Positions 55,563 to 64,000 of a DNA stretch of 64,000 nt are shown in pieces. A program made the position numbers and the translations under genes. The notes under the pieces were generated by a model. It was given only the letters and a program-made list of their open reading frames with translations. It was not told the DNA's origin and did no database searches. The stretch is taken from assembly GCA_946811695.1 (NCBI GenBank), contig OX328126.1, forward strand, positions 10,391,246 through 10,455,245, given 5' to 3'. The stretch comes from Gonocerus acuteangulatus (taxonomy: Eukaryota; Arthropoda; Insecta; Hemiptera; Coreidae). The stretch's first letter is position 1; each line of letters begins with the position of its first letter.

Positions 55563-55798
55563 ACCCGTTAATAAATATAAATCTAATACTAGTAAAGGAT
55601 TGGAGTTTTTTTTTTGTTTTGTATATTTACCTTACAACACAAATAAAACGTTATGTGTAATTTTTTTTTTGTATGTATTTTATGTTTTATAACTTCATTT
55701 AAAACTACCTAATAAATGAAACAACAAGAAACGAAATATCTATTTTTAACTATAATAATTCTTCCAGTATGCAATTTTAATATATATCTGCATTTTCC
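55563..55798. other. no feature recognised
   Basis: AT-rich with T runs. Confidence 0.4.
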
Positions 55799-55962
55799 TA
55801 GCATAAATATGCTTTAGCGATTCCTAAACTTAAAAAAAAGGTTACAAAAAAGTGTCCGCTGGCGTTCGCGCATGCGCGAAGGCCATTTCCGAACAATGAG
55901 ACTGTATATTATACAGTACATTACATAGGTTTTTCGGGTGGACCTAAAGCATATTTATGCTC
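55799..55962. repeat. small inverted-repeat element with a CpG palindrome inside
   Basis: GCATAAATATGCTTTA (55801-55816) is inverted exactly at 55945-55960. Inside, TTCGCGCATGCGCGAA (55865-55880) is a perfect 16-bp palindrome that contains an NRF-1-type GCGCATGCGC core. It stands out in otherwise CpG-poor DNA. Confidence 0.7.
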
Positions 55963-56219
55963 CTGAATTTGAGCAGAAGGCTTTAAAAGATTTTTTTTTT
56001 AATTGCATTTTTGTTATTTTGTTGTTGCTGCTCCGTCAGCAAGATCATCTCCAACAAAAACAGAATGCTCCTTGATGCATACAAAAAGAGTGTGAAAATT
56101 AATTTGTTTCAAATATATATATATGGTAACAACAGAACTATCTAGCAAAAAGTGCCCCTGAAACTTGTCGGGCCTATTAAATAAAGTAGTACAAAGACAG
56201 GAAGACTGCTTTAACGACC

Positions 56220-56227
56220 CCATGCCG

Positions 56228-56278
<51 letters not shown>

Positions 56279-56577
56279 AGGTGGCTTCTGTGAAAAAAGT
56301 TTAGGTGGCCTGTTTTGATAAATGTTTGCACAAGGTACATGAGATCTTGTACGGAATTTAATGCAGAATTTGAAAATGTCATCACAGTTAAAATTTCCAT
56401 ATGGCGTGAACGACAAATAGCCCACAAATCGCGAAAAACTAGCGTTTAGAAAAAAAAAACAACAACACGGAAACGACTATATCTAGGAGTAAAAATTTCT
56501 TCTTGCTGTCACTCCACTACACTTCAGTTGGAGTACACACCCCTAAAGTATGGCGATTTTCTTCGGTACCCCCCCTG

Positions 56578-56582
<5 letters not shown>
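56220..56582. repeat. (TA)n, then an element piece ending CCCCCCTGTATA
   Basis: TA run 56220-56274. The following 300 bp end with GGTACCCCCCCTGTATATAT, reminiscent of the CACCCTGTATA ends at 21.4 kb. The left terminus is not identified. Confidence 0.45.
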
Positions 56583-56644
<62 letters not shown>

Positions 56645-57121
56645 TAATCACGTGTCTGTCTGTTTGTACGTTTGCCAGTTTGTTCCTTATAAAAATCTAC
56701 ACAGTTTGACCAATTTAGACCAAACTTGGCACACAGGTAAGCCTTGGTACGGGGAATCTTGTCAAATTTCATGTTCTTGATAATTAGAATAACTCGAACT
56801 CATTGATGACTTTACGTCATTATGTAATCATGTAATGCAGATTATTTTAATTTTATATCGACAGCCATTGTCTAACTAAGGAGCGGTGGCAGTTCTTAGA
56901 TAAGAGCTAGCTACACGCAAGCTGTGCTGCTGGCCTCTGTCGGCTGTTTTATGAATTGCTGTGGTGCTGGCCTCTGTTGGCTGTTTCACGGATTACTCGA
57001 CAGATATAAACACATTCACACAGTTTGACCGATTTTGACATAACTGGGTATACAGGTAGATCTTGATACGGGGAGAGTCATACGCAGAAAGTAGGAGTAG
57101 CATGGCACACTGGGTAACAGC

Positions 57122-57125
<4 letters not shown>
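56583..57125 (-). mobile_element. CTAG-family copy, minus strand, with (TA)n at its 3' end
   Basis: The minus strand starts CATGCTGTTACCCAGTGTGC near 57125 and ends CAGACAGACACGTGATTAGT next to a TA run (56583-56642). AGTTTGACCGATTTTGACAT and CAGTTTGACCAATTTAGACC on the plus strand show an internal partial duplication, as in 42366-42650. Confidence 0.75.

Positions 57126-57163
<38 letters not shown>
57126..57163. repeat. (TA)n microsatellite
   Basis: TA units at the 5' end of the CTAG copy. Confidence 0.95.
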
Positions 57164-57170
<7 letters not shown>

Positions 57171-57741
57171 TTTTATGGCGCTTTGATGTTTGTTGTTGAC
57201 CCGGCTGACCTGATGATGGGTGAACTGATCGCGCCCTAGAAATATCAGCTGATATCTAGCGATTCAAAAGGGATTTTTACTTTAAATTGATGAAGATTAA
57301 GAAACATAGATTATATTAAACCCGCCATCTTTAGGCAGATCATTGCGGCTTCTAATGGTTCTTTTCCTATTAACACATTTTTTTTTTTGCGCATTTCATT
57401 ACAAGCTCCACTGGTTTTCTGAGGGCCTCTCTTTCCCAGGCAGCTTTCGTTCGAGTTAATAAGGGATGGTTTCTTCTCTGACTGTACTTCTTACTCAGTG
57501 CCTCGTCCTCTTCTTCAGAGTAAGAAGATCTCTTGTAGCGCCCTAGACAACAAAATTATGTAGTTTTAAGTTTATTGAAAATAAATACACTCATAGTATT
57601 ATTATATTCATTGTACAAAATCCATTAGTAACATACAACATCCAGTGCCATATGTAGTGCAATTCATAGCTAACTTCTAATAAATATGGACATAAGTAGA
57701 CACAGAAGCATAAGTCAACCAAGATTACCATATGGGAAGCA
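57164..57741. other. no gene recognised
   Basis: Average composition; nothing recognised until the LINE frame begins. Confidence 0.4.
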
Positions 57742-57949
57742 ACTTTACGATTGCATGAAGCTATGGTGTCTAATACACTCTTATATGGCGCATCGATCTG
57801 GGCATTACGCTATTTGGACAAGATAGAAACCTGTCACTTGGCTTTTCTCAAAAGAATTCTGGGACTCAACAAGTCAACGCCTCATTACCTGGTTAGGTTA
57901 GAAAGGGGTGTTAAATGAATCTCACGGAAGGTCCTGAAGCAAGCCTTAA
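57742..57949 (+). pseudogene. non-LTR retrotransposon ORF2, part before the piggyBac insertion
   Basis: Reads MVSNTLLYGASIWALRYLDK then FLKRILGLNKSTPHYLVRLE and a stop TGA, then a shifted frame into EASLN at the insertion. The S.LLYGA.IW and FLKRILGL blocks belong to the RT C-terminal region, matching the order in 50106-51256. It continues at 58867. Confidence 0.8.
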
Positions 57950-58862
57950 CCCTGGAATCACAACGTAATGAAGCTGTTACAAATCTCACAACGTGGGGTC
58001 ATATATGACCCCATCAAGTCTTTCGTAATACTTTTACAAATTTGGTGTTAGGTTTCTGAAATGGTATTTTAAGATGATTACCATGTATAATATAACAATT
58101 TATAACCAAATAATCTTATTTAATTGTAAAATGGAGGAGTGGGAAATCAAACATCAAAATACCACAAATTTAGACAATGTTTATTTGAATATCTGTCCTC
58201 TGAATATGAACATTAAATATAAAGTTTTCTCCTATAATATTTTATCTTTATGACTGCTAGAATAAAAAAATACTATATTTCGTAAAATTGGTTTAAAAGA
58301 GGAAAAACTTAGTGGCTTGAAAGTATACACATTATAATAATCAAAAAAATAAAAATATTGATATTTATTTATAGACTTTTCATATATACTTTGCCTGTGT
58401 TCAGCACACAGACTCTTACTACACTTTGCAGAATGGGTTACAGCTTTCCTGTATTTTTTACGATAAAAAAAAACACAGGGTACATACGGCCATCCACTTT
58501 TTCACTCGTATCACATACTACACCAATTTCACTGTCTTTACTATCCAAAACGTCTCCAAACAATTTGCCAAAGCATCTAATTGTGAATTTCAACTTCAGT
58601 GCAAAATTATTTATCGTTAGACATACTACATTCGATAAATACAAATATTACACAAACCACAACGTGGGGTCACCCGTGACCCAAAGGCATTATATACGTT
58701 TACAGGGATAGGAATGAGAAAAGCCTGGCTCTCTATTATGATCACCTTGTCAGGACAGGAAGGTACAGGATCGGACATGTTTAACAGCTGAAAAGTGTAG
58801 GAGATAACAAAAAGTTTAAGAGCTCTGGGGCCACGGTTGACCCCATGTTGTGATTCCAGGGT
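57950..58862. mobile_element. piggyBac-like non-autonomous element, 0.91 kb, inserted in a LINE
   Basis: Ends read inward: CCCTGGAATCACAACGTGGG and CCCTGGAATCACAACATGGG. TTAA precedes the left end (57946-57949) and TTTAA follows the right (58862-58866), the TTAA target typical of piggyBac. GGGGTCATATATGACCCC and two related GGGGTCA...TGACC dyads lie near both ends. Frames inside (58358, 58438) do not show transposase motifs. Removing it rejoins the LINE. Confidence 0.85.
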
Positions 58863-59544
58863 TTAACTGGATCGAAAACATTATGAATATGTCTGAGGAT
58901 AGGTACCCAAAGATTTGTTTACAAAGACTTGTAGAGCTAGCGGAAAGATCGCCAAATTAAGTCAGATTTAATTGGTTATTGCAAATAAAAAAGTGATGGA
59001 TTCCTTCCAACAAGGGGAGACACTCTGGCGACTTATGGCTCTGAATAATAGAAGACCGGAGATTAGAAATATTTTAAATAGTTTCGAATTGTGTTTGGTA
59101 GAGCAATATATTAATAGAGCGAACCAATCCAACTATTGCCCCCTTTATAAGCATTTTCTGGATCCCAATTTGAAAATCCCAATATATCTAAATTTGAGCC
59201 TTCCCTTTCCATTCCGCAGAATAATTGCGCAGATTCGAACGTCAAGTATAAATTTCATAAAACTTAGCTATAGGAAGTCAACAATAATAATAAACCCACA
59301 AATAACATGTCCAATATGCAATAGTAACCAACAAGAAGATATTCACCACTTACTAGTTGCCTGCCCCCTCTACAACTCCTACAGGTCGGCTTATCTTCCA
59401 GAGTTACTACACGCATCTCGCGAGGAACTTAATCTGTTTATAAGAAACGTAAATCTATCCCAGGCTCGTAATTTGTATACACTTTTAACCATTTCCTTAA
59501 ACTTAAGGAAATATTTACAACAATATTTAAAAAAGAAAGGATAA
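58863..59544 (+). pseudogene. non-LTR retrotransposon ORF2, part after the insertion
   Basis: Begins with NWIENIMNMSEDRYPKICLQ and RLVELAERSPN, then after small shifts the main frame (58972-59544): SFQQGETLWRLMALNNRRP, ILNSFELCLVEQYINRAN, then CPICNSNQQEDIHHLLVACP, a complete CCHC knuckle, and LNLFIRNVNLSQARNLYTLL to the stop. No RNase H. The C-terminal domain is intact over 170 codons. The same group as the copy at 50.1-51.3 kb by knuckle type and order. Confidence 0.87.
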
Positions 59545-59577
59545 TCAAAGCACATTAGTGAAATTGATTTTTCGTTA

Positions 59578-59617
59578 ATTGACCCAACAAAAAGGTGCTT
59601 CCTTTTGTTGGGTCAAT
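59578..59617 (+). other. perfect 15-bp hairpin in the LINE 3' UTR
   Basis: ATTGACCCAACAAAA (59578-59592) pairs with TTTTGTTGGGTCAAT (59603-59617) around a 10-base loop, starting 34 bases after the LINE stop. Confidence 0.9.
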
Positions 59618-60119
59618 GGAACAGAACACAATACATTCACGGACACAACATACTTTTTGACATTTTAACATTGAAACATAAGAAGAATTATTACCAGAGA
59701 AGATTTTACGGAAAAAGATTTCGTTTTATCATCAATTGATGACAAAACTAAAATAAAATAAATAAATAAACTTGAGATCTTTTGCAACGGAAATTTAATT
59801 CAAACGATTAAAAATAACCAGAACCACATAAGTAATCAAGCTAAGCATGTGTTAGGTATTAGTAAATTCTCCTAACTTTACTTATATTATGCATATGTAT
59901 ACTTATATATATTACATTGAATGTGTATGTGTATGTATGGGAGTATATGCGTGTAAGTAGGTGCGTCAGTATGGATATGTATGTAAGTATGTGTGGGGTA
60001 TATACACATACAGATAAGTTTTTTTCTGTTTATCTTAATTACTTTTGTTGAGAGGAGATCGTTGACCGTTGATGATGCAAGGTAGGGATTGTAGGGGTTC
60101 GGTCACTGCTACTTAATAA
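59618..60119. other. probable LINE 3' UTR and GT-rich tail
   Basis: AT-rich, then GTGTATGTGTATGTATGGGA-type repeats (59920-60000), resembling the 3' UTR of the LINE at 45.6 kb. Confidence 0.4.
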
Positions 60120-60200
60120 AACTACATTTTATCATAAAAATGGTTTTATTGTGCCGACGTTTCGGCTTGAACTTCAAGCCTTCATCAGGGCTGTAAAAAA
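60120..60200 (-). mobile_element. possible Penelope-like element terminus
   Basis: TGCCGACGTTTCGGCTTGAA, CTTCAAGCCTTCATCAGGGC. The GACGTTTCGGC + TTCATCAGGGC pattern matches the end of the element at 32.7 kb in inverse orientation. GGCTTGAACTTCAAGCC is an internal palindrome. Confidence 0.5.
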
Positions 60201-60223
60201 CAAGTAGGACGGATGTAATACTG

Positions 60224-60264
<41 letters not shown>

Positions 60265-61149
60265 TACATACACAAATACACATACATATATTTATGGAAA
60301 AAGACAAAACATAAAATACTAGAACATAATATATAGAAGAACAATGTGCTCTAGAAGTGTTTGGATTATTAGGAAAACAGATATAAGAATAACAGATTAC
60401 ATATTAGATTAGATATAAGAATAACAATATGGGCTTACCGATGGGAAGATAGAGAACTATTCCTCACAAATGCGGGATCATTTCTGACAGTTAATACAGG
60501 GAAACATAGGAAGAAAGGAGTTGGTGAGGGGGGGGGGTTCTGTTAATTACTTTTGTTCTGTTGCTTGTATTCTTTGCATAGCATGTTGCTTGCCTTATAT
60601 TACTTGTTTGTAGTTGTATCTGTTTACGTTTATTTTTTGCTTGCATTACGTTACTATTTTTTTAAATTATTCCTTATGGCATGTATTTTATTTTACTATA
60701 TTGTTTATTGTTACTATTTAGATCTATTTACGGCTTACGCCATCTAGCATGTACCTACATTTTTAGCTTGCTGTTTTCTGTATTATGGAGTGTTAAAGAA
60801 TATTTATTGTGGCATGTAGTTTTATTATAATTAAGGGCTTGAAATCTTGTAATGTAAGGAATTTGTATGCAAAAAACATAACATATGTGCACACACTCCT
60901 TTGTAAAGGGTATTGCCCTAAAACAAAGAACCAATAAATAACAACAGAGATTAAACTTTGATGGGTTGATTTTTATTGACATGTGTTATACCCGCTACAG
61001 TGTGGCTTAACGCCTATTCAAAAAATAAAAATGGTGCATTTTTTCGGTCTTTTCAGAAGAGGGCGATGTAAAAAAAAAAAAAAAATTCATGCATAAATCT
61101 CAGGGAAACTCTAGAAAAAAAATAATAACAAGAATTTTCTACAAATAAA
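60201..61149. other. no gene recognised; (TA)n at 60228-60261
   Basis: AT-rich. A Tyr/Leu-rich frame at 60553 is a composition effect. A G9 run lies at 60530. Confidence 0.45.
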
Positions 61150-61291
<142 letters not shown>

Positions 61292-61449
61292 CTTAATGCG
61301 TTTCGTTCTTTTAGGCTTAGGGTCGGAAAAAGTAGTACTTTCTTGTGTCACACCACTTTATTTTTCATGTGCATGAAAAATAAAGTGGTGTGACACAAGA
61401 AAGTACTACTTTTTCCGACCCTAAGCCTCAAAGAACGAAACGCATTAAG
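61292..61449. repeat. 158-bp near-perfect palindrome
   Basis: Arms 61292-61369 and 61372-61449 are inverted copies with about one mismatch; the loop is two bases. Outer ends CTTAATGCGTTTCGTTC and GAACGAAACGCATTAAG. TA runs lie on both sides (61187-61290 and 61495-61547). No ORF of its own. Confidence 0.95.
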
Positions 61450-61492
61450 AAATATTTTGGGTCATCCACAAGAATAATAATAATAATAATAA

Positions 61493-61550
<58 letters not shown>

Positions 61551-61934
61551 TGAAATAGATTGTTACCGTTTTTAAATCATAACAAGAGAACTGAATTCCA
61601 AGTTGACAGTAAAATTCTTAAGAATACTTGTGGTACTTACATACTGTACATAGATACGATAGTTGCATATTACACTGTATATCTGCATGTAACTATTGCA
61701 TTCACGGCTCGTTTGTATACGAATCCATTTCAATCCCCGATTCAATGCAGTATCTGTAATAAAATACTTCACAATGCAACAGCCGAGGATTATAGCTTAG
61801 CCATATTGTTCCGTTTATGACAATCAGAGGAAATGGAATATAAATAGGTAAATATACCCTTTTCGATTATTTTCCAAGGATATTCGTAGAATATCTAAGG
61901 AAGGGCGATTATTATTGTATTTTATGGGAATGCT
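61450..61934. other. no gene; AATAATAAT and (TA)n at 61478-61547
   Basis: Microsatellite followed by unique-looking AT-rich DNA. Overlapping frames at 61560-61820 have no motif. Confidence 0.45.
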
Positions 61935-62225
61935 TTTAGTTGGAGACCAATTGAATCGATCCATGCAAAAAGAACACCAGTCCATTTTTTCCCAATATGA
62001 GTTGGGATAATATTTTCGTTAGTATGAGTGATGAATTCTTTGTATCTAAAGGTAACTTCACATTTCTATGTTAGAAGGACTTCAGTACAATACATAGTTG
62101 CCATAGAAACATAGTCATCACTTTATTATTCCATGTAGAAAGGGCTTCAGTCTAGTTTTATCAAAACTAGTGATTTTGGACTGAAGCTCTTTTTTCATGG
62201 ATCGATTTAATTGGGTTTCTATTCT
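61935..62225. repeat. imperfect inverted repeat (MITE-like)
   Basis: CCAATTGAATCGATCCATGC near 61946 is mirrored by CATGGATCGATTTAATTGG near 62197. Nested inside, AGGGCTTCAGTC (62140) mirrors GACTGAAGCTC (62179). Confidence 0.6.
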
Positions 62226-62730
62226 TTCAAAATAACTGCCGAATATTAATAGATTTTTTACCTTCTGCTTGACATTAAAAGGCTAATCCTTATTAAGTAG
62301 GAAGAAATCATCAGGATTTAGAAAAAAATATTTTCTTAGATCTTGTCCATATTACTGTTTATCCTACTCTGTTAATGGAATTATATTTGCCACCTGCGTT
62401 TTTGTACTGCAAACCAGCAATAATCACGTCTAAAACTCATAAAATAGTTTCAAATCAAAGCTTACATTACCTTTTAATCCTCCATTAAGGAGAAACAATT
62501 TAATTTTAATAGCTTAATCAGTAAATAGTTAATATGACATTAAAACATCTTTAATTTTAACAAAACAAGATGGAAGTTGTTTTAACGACTTGAATATCGT
62601 CTATCCATTATCATTTAAAGATCTTCTCGAAGGCAAAACACTGAAACCTTGCGTCACACCCTTACCCCACCCCCACCTACAGGTCTTATGTTCTAAAAAG
62701 TCTTTTAACAGAAGTCTTCTAAAAAGTGTT
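62226..62730. other. no feature recognised
   Basis: AT-rich; no supported gene. Confidence 0.4.
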
Positions 62731-62790
62731 CTAACACACACACACACACACACACATATATACATACACTCACATACATACATATATCTA
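62731..62790. repeat. (CA)n/(TA) microsatellite
   Basis: ACACACACACACACACACAC then ATATATACATACA-type repeats. Confidence 0.95.
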
Positions 62791-63063
62791 TATTACTAAA
62801 TTACATTATATCAACGTATTGACTATTTACATATTTACATCACATTATGCCTAATAAGTTTGTTTTTATTATTTACACACATATATACATACACATATAA
62901 TATTAGATTGCATGATTTTAAATGAAGTTTATTTACATTATGATTGTACACCAGTCTTTTTACATTTGCATCCAAGGTATGGATCAGAAGTTACATGAGT
63001 TATCTGCGGTGGGATATTCATGTCTCTATAGGACACTATGGTAACGAAACATTAAGCTGCGTT

Positions 63064-63216
63064 CAAATGAGTTGGTATAATCCATTGTTGTGTAGGTAAT
63101 GCAGTATAGAGTCTATGTGTTGGCTATCTTCACTTAACAACTCGCATAAGTTGTAAAGTAAGTTCAGGTCACGTCGTCTCATGCATTCTGTGAGTAAGTG
63201 TTTTATCGTAAGAGAA
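63064..63216 (-). pseudogene. I-like LINE, extreme C-terminus
   Basis: The minus strand reads SLTIKHLLTECMRRRDLNLL then SEDSQHIDSILHYLHNNGLY and QLI to a stop near 63064. The TIKHLLTEC block matches the CCHC knuckle end of the LINE at 45.4 kb. It is separated from its N-terminal part at 63379-63505 by an S2 SINE. Confidence 0.85.
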
Positions 63217-63378
63217 GTTTTTTTTCATTTTTTTTTACGGCGCATCTACGTCTAGGTCATTAGCGCCGACATCCAGGGTGCAGCGAGGAATTTTACCAGC
63301 GAACCGTGGGATGAGAAAATTCCTGCCGGAGGTTGGGAATCGAACCCACCATCTCCCGCTTATGAATCCAAGGCACTG
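63217..63378 (-). mobile_element. S2 SINE, 3' two-thirds, inserted in the LINE
   Basis: Tail with perfect stem (CGGCGC 63238-63243, GCGCCG 63263-63268), body GGTGCAGCGAGGAATTTTAC, box B as GGGAATCGAACCCACCAT, ending at CCAAGGCACT. The box A part is missing. No clear target duplication, and about 15 codons of the LINE (the CxxC part) are lost, so the insertion came with a deletion. Confidence 0.85.
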
Positions 63379-63505
63379 TAGTCATTAAGTAAGTGTGAAT
63401 AAGTCGAGTATGAGCAATCCTTAAGCGGGTCAGAACCACTTCTTCTCTTCGGTTTACACGGGCCATGGATGGCCATTTCATAATGCTATTAAAAACGTCC
63501 ATTCT
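63379..63505 (-). pseudogene. I-like LINE C-terminal part before the SINE
   Basis: Minus strand: MKWPSMARVNRREEVVLTRL then RIAHTRLIHTYLMT, matching KKEERVLTRLRIGHTRITHSF of the better preserved copy. The first residues MDVFNSI also fit a LINE. Confidence 0.85.
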
Positions 63506-63873
63506 GACCTAAAAAAAACGTACTCCTTAGTACTAGTGGTGTATTTTACGAAGTGAAAGTTTGTTTTATTGAAGTTTTATTTTTGTGTGCCAATTTTTGT
63601 GATTGTTCGTTTGTTTCCTATGTGCACCATCGTGCATCTGGTACTGAGTTCCGAGCGATGGATCCCATCATCTGATCGATAATGGGGAGAGGAGAAACAG
63701 ATTTTTCAGATAATCACAGCACCAGATGATAGTGAGGATGAAGGTGTCGACAAGAATGTTCTTTCTGAACCTTGGCGTATTTTCAGCCAATGTTTTAGAG
63801 GTAAATGGCGAAGATTTGGATGATTCGATTGAGGATTTATCTGAGAAGATGAGATGCAGGATGGAAAACTAAA
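63506..63873 (+). other. possible transposase N-terminus, unproven
   Basis: At about 63716-63760 a plus-strand frame reads APDDSEDEGVDKN, an acidic stretch of the type at the N-terminus of piggyBac-like transposases. Stops lie close on both sides and no later domain is found. Otherwise no feature. Confidence 0.2.
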
Positions 63874-63916
63874 AAAAGTCCGACTCGCAGGAACTGCGTC
63901 ATCTTAGCGCGGTTCC
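63874..63916 (+). repeat. dispersed CGACTCGCAGGAAC motif with 9-bp hairpin
   Basis: GGAACTGCG (63890-63898) pairs with CGCGGTTCC (63908-63916), one pair G-U, around TCATCTTAG. Other copies: 17479 (plus) and 27255-27304 (minus). Confidence 0.65.
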
Positions 63917-63966
<50 letters not shown>

Positions 63967-64000
63967 GGCACATCTACATCTAGGTCATTAGCGCCTACAT
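63917..64000 (-). mobile_element. poly(T) plus S2 SINE tail, cut by the window edge
   Basis: T run to about 63963, then ACGGCACATCTACATCTAGG and TCATTAGCGCC, the S2 tail on the minus strand. The rest lies outside. Confidence 0.8.

Noticed and set aside
58358..58711. 117-codon ORF inside the piggyBac-like element
   Set aside because: No DDD transposase or zinc-binding motifs; overlapping frames are open on both strands.
60553..60747. Hydrophobic Tyr/Leu/Phe-rich ORF that might pass for a membrane protein
   Set aside because: Composition follows from T-rich DNA; no other coding sign.

Overview
The window reads as intergenic, repeat-saturated nuclear DNA of an animal, most likely an arthropod. 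It is AT-rich and full of (TA)n runs. It carries relics of Jockey-like, I-like and other non-LTR retrotransposons, a Penelope-like GIY-YIG element, piggyBac, pogo, hAT, Helitron and possibly Transib elements, and three tRNA-derived SINE families. The arthropod call is inferred from this mixture; no host gene fixes the taxon. I recognise no intact host protein gene, rRNA, functional tRNA or CRISPR array. Every coding stretch I can name is a broken transposon gene, apart from one fragment of an uncharacterised protein family.

Local names used below. S1 is a tRNA-Ile-like SINE whose sense strand ends in poly(T). S2 is a tRNA-Met/Glu-like SINE ending in a GGCGC...GCGCC hairpin plus A-rich tail. 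S3 is a Ser/Leu-like SINE with an AATAAATA-type tail. The CTAG family is a non-coding repeat that starts near ACTAGCTG and ends in TA-rich DNA. The H family starts with a hairpin followed by a GAGGTTGA-like block.

Layout. 1-6.5 kb: Jockey-like 3' ends, foldbacks, a 37-bp minisatellite and a Transib-like element. 7-10.6 kb: three satellite arrays (about 80, 46 and 38 bp). 11-19.5 kb: SINEs, one full CTAG repeat and a 923-bp hAT MITE. 20-24 kb: foldback elements with ACAGGGTG-type ends joined to TA runs, one holding seven 144-bp repeats. 24-32 kb: foldbacks, a 505-bp duplication and H repeats. 31.7-34.2 kb: an orphan-family pseudogene and Penelope-like pieces. 35-42.7 kb: S1 with clear TSDs, a CTAG copy between 62-bp direct repeats, a pogo-like element, a second hAT MITE and a Helitron relic. 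43.4-46.2 kb: a three-layer nest (S2 tail inside an I-like LINE inside another repeat). 46-54 kb: satellites of 61, 89 and about 40 bp, plus a broken LINE. 55-64 kb: LINE relics, a piggyBac-like insertion, palindromes and S2 copies.

The elements interact as hosts and parasites. Insertions can be ordered by TSDs. Several SINE tails share a hairpin core whose stem changes in a paired way, which suggests a common retrotransposition machinery. The strongest unexplained observations are the TSD-flanked poly(T)-tailed SINE, the covarying tail hairpin, the 62-bp duplication around a CTAG copy, and higher-order structure in three separate satellites.
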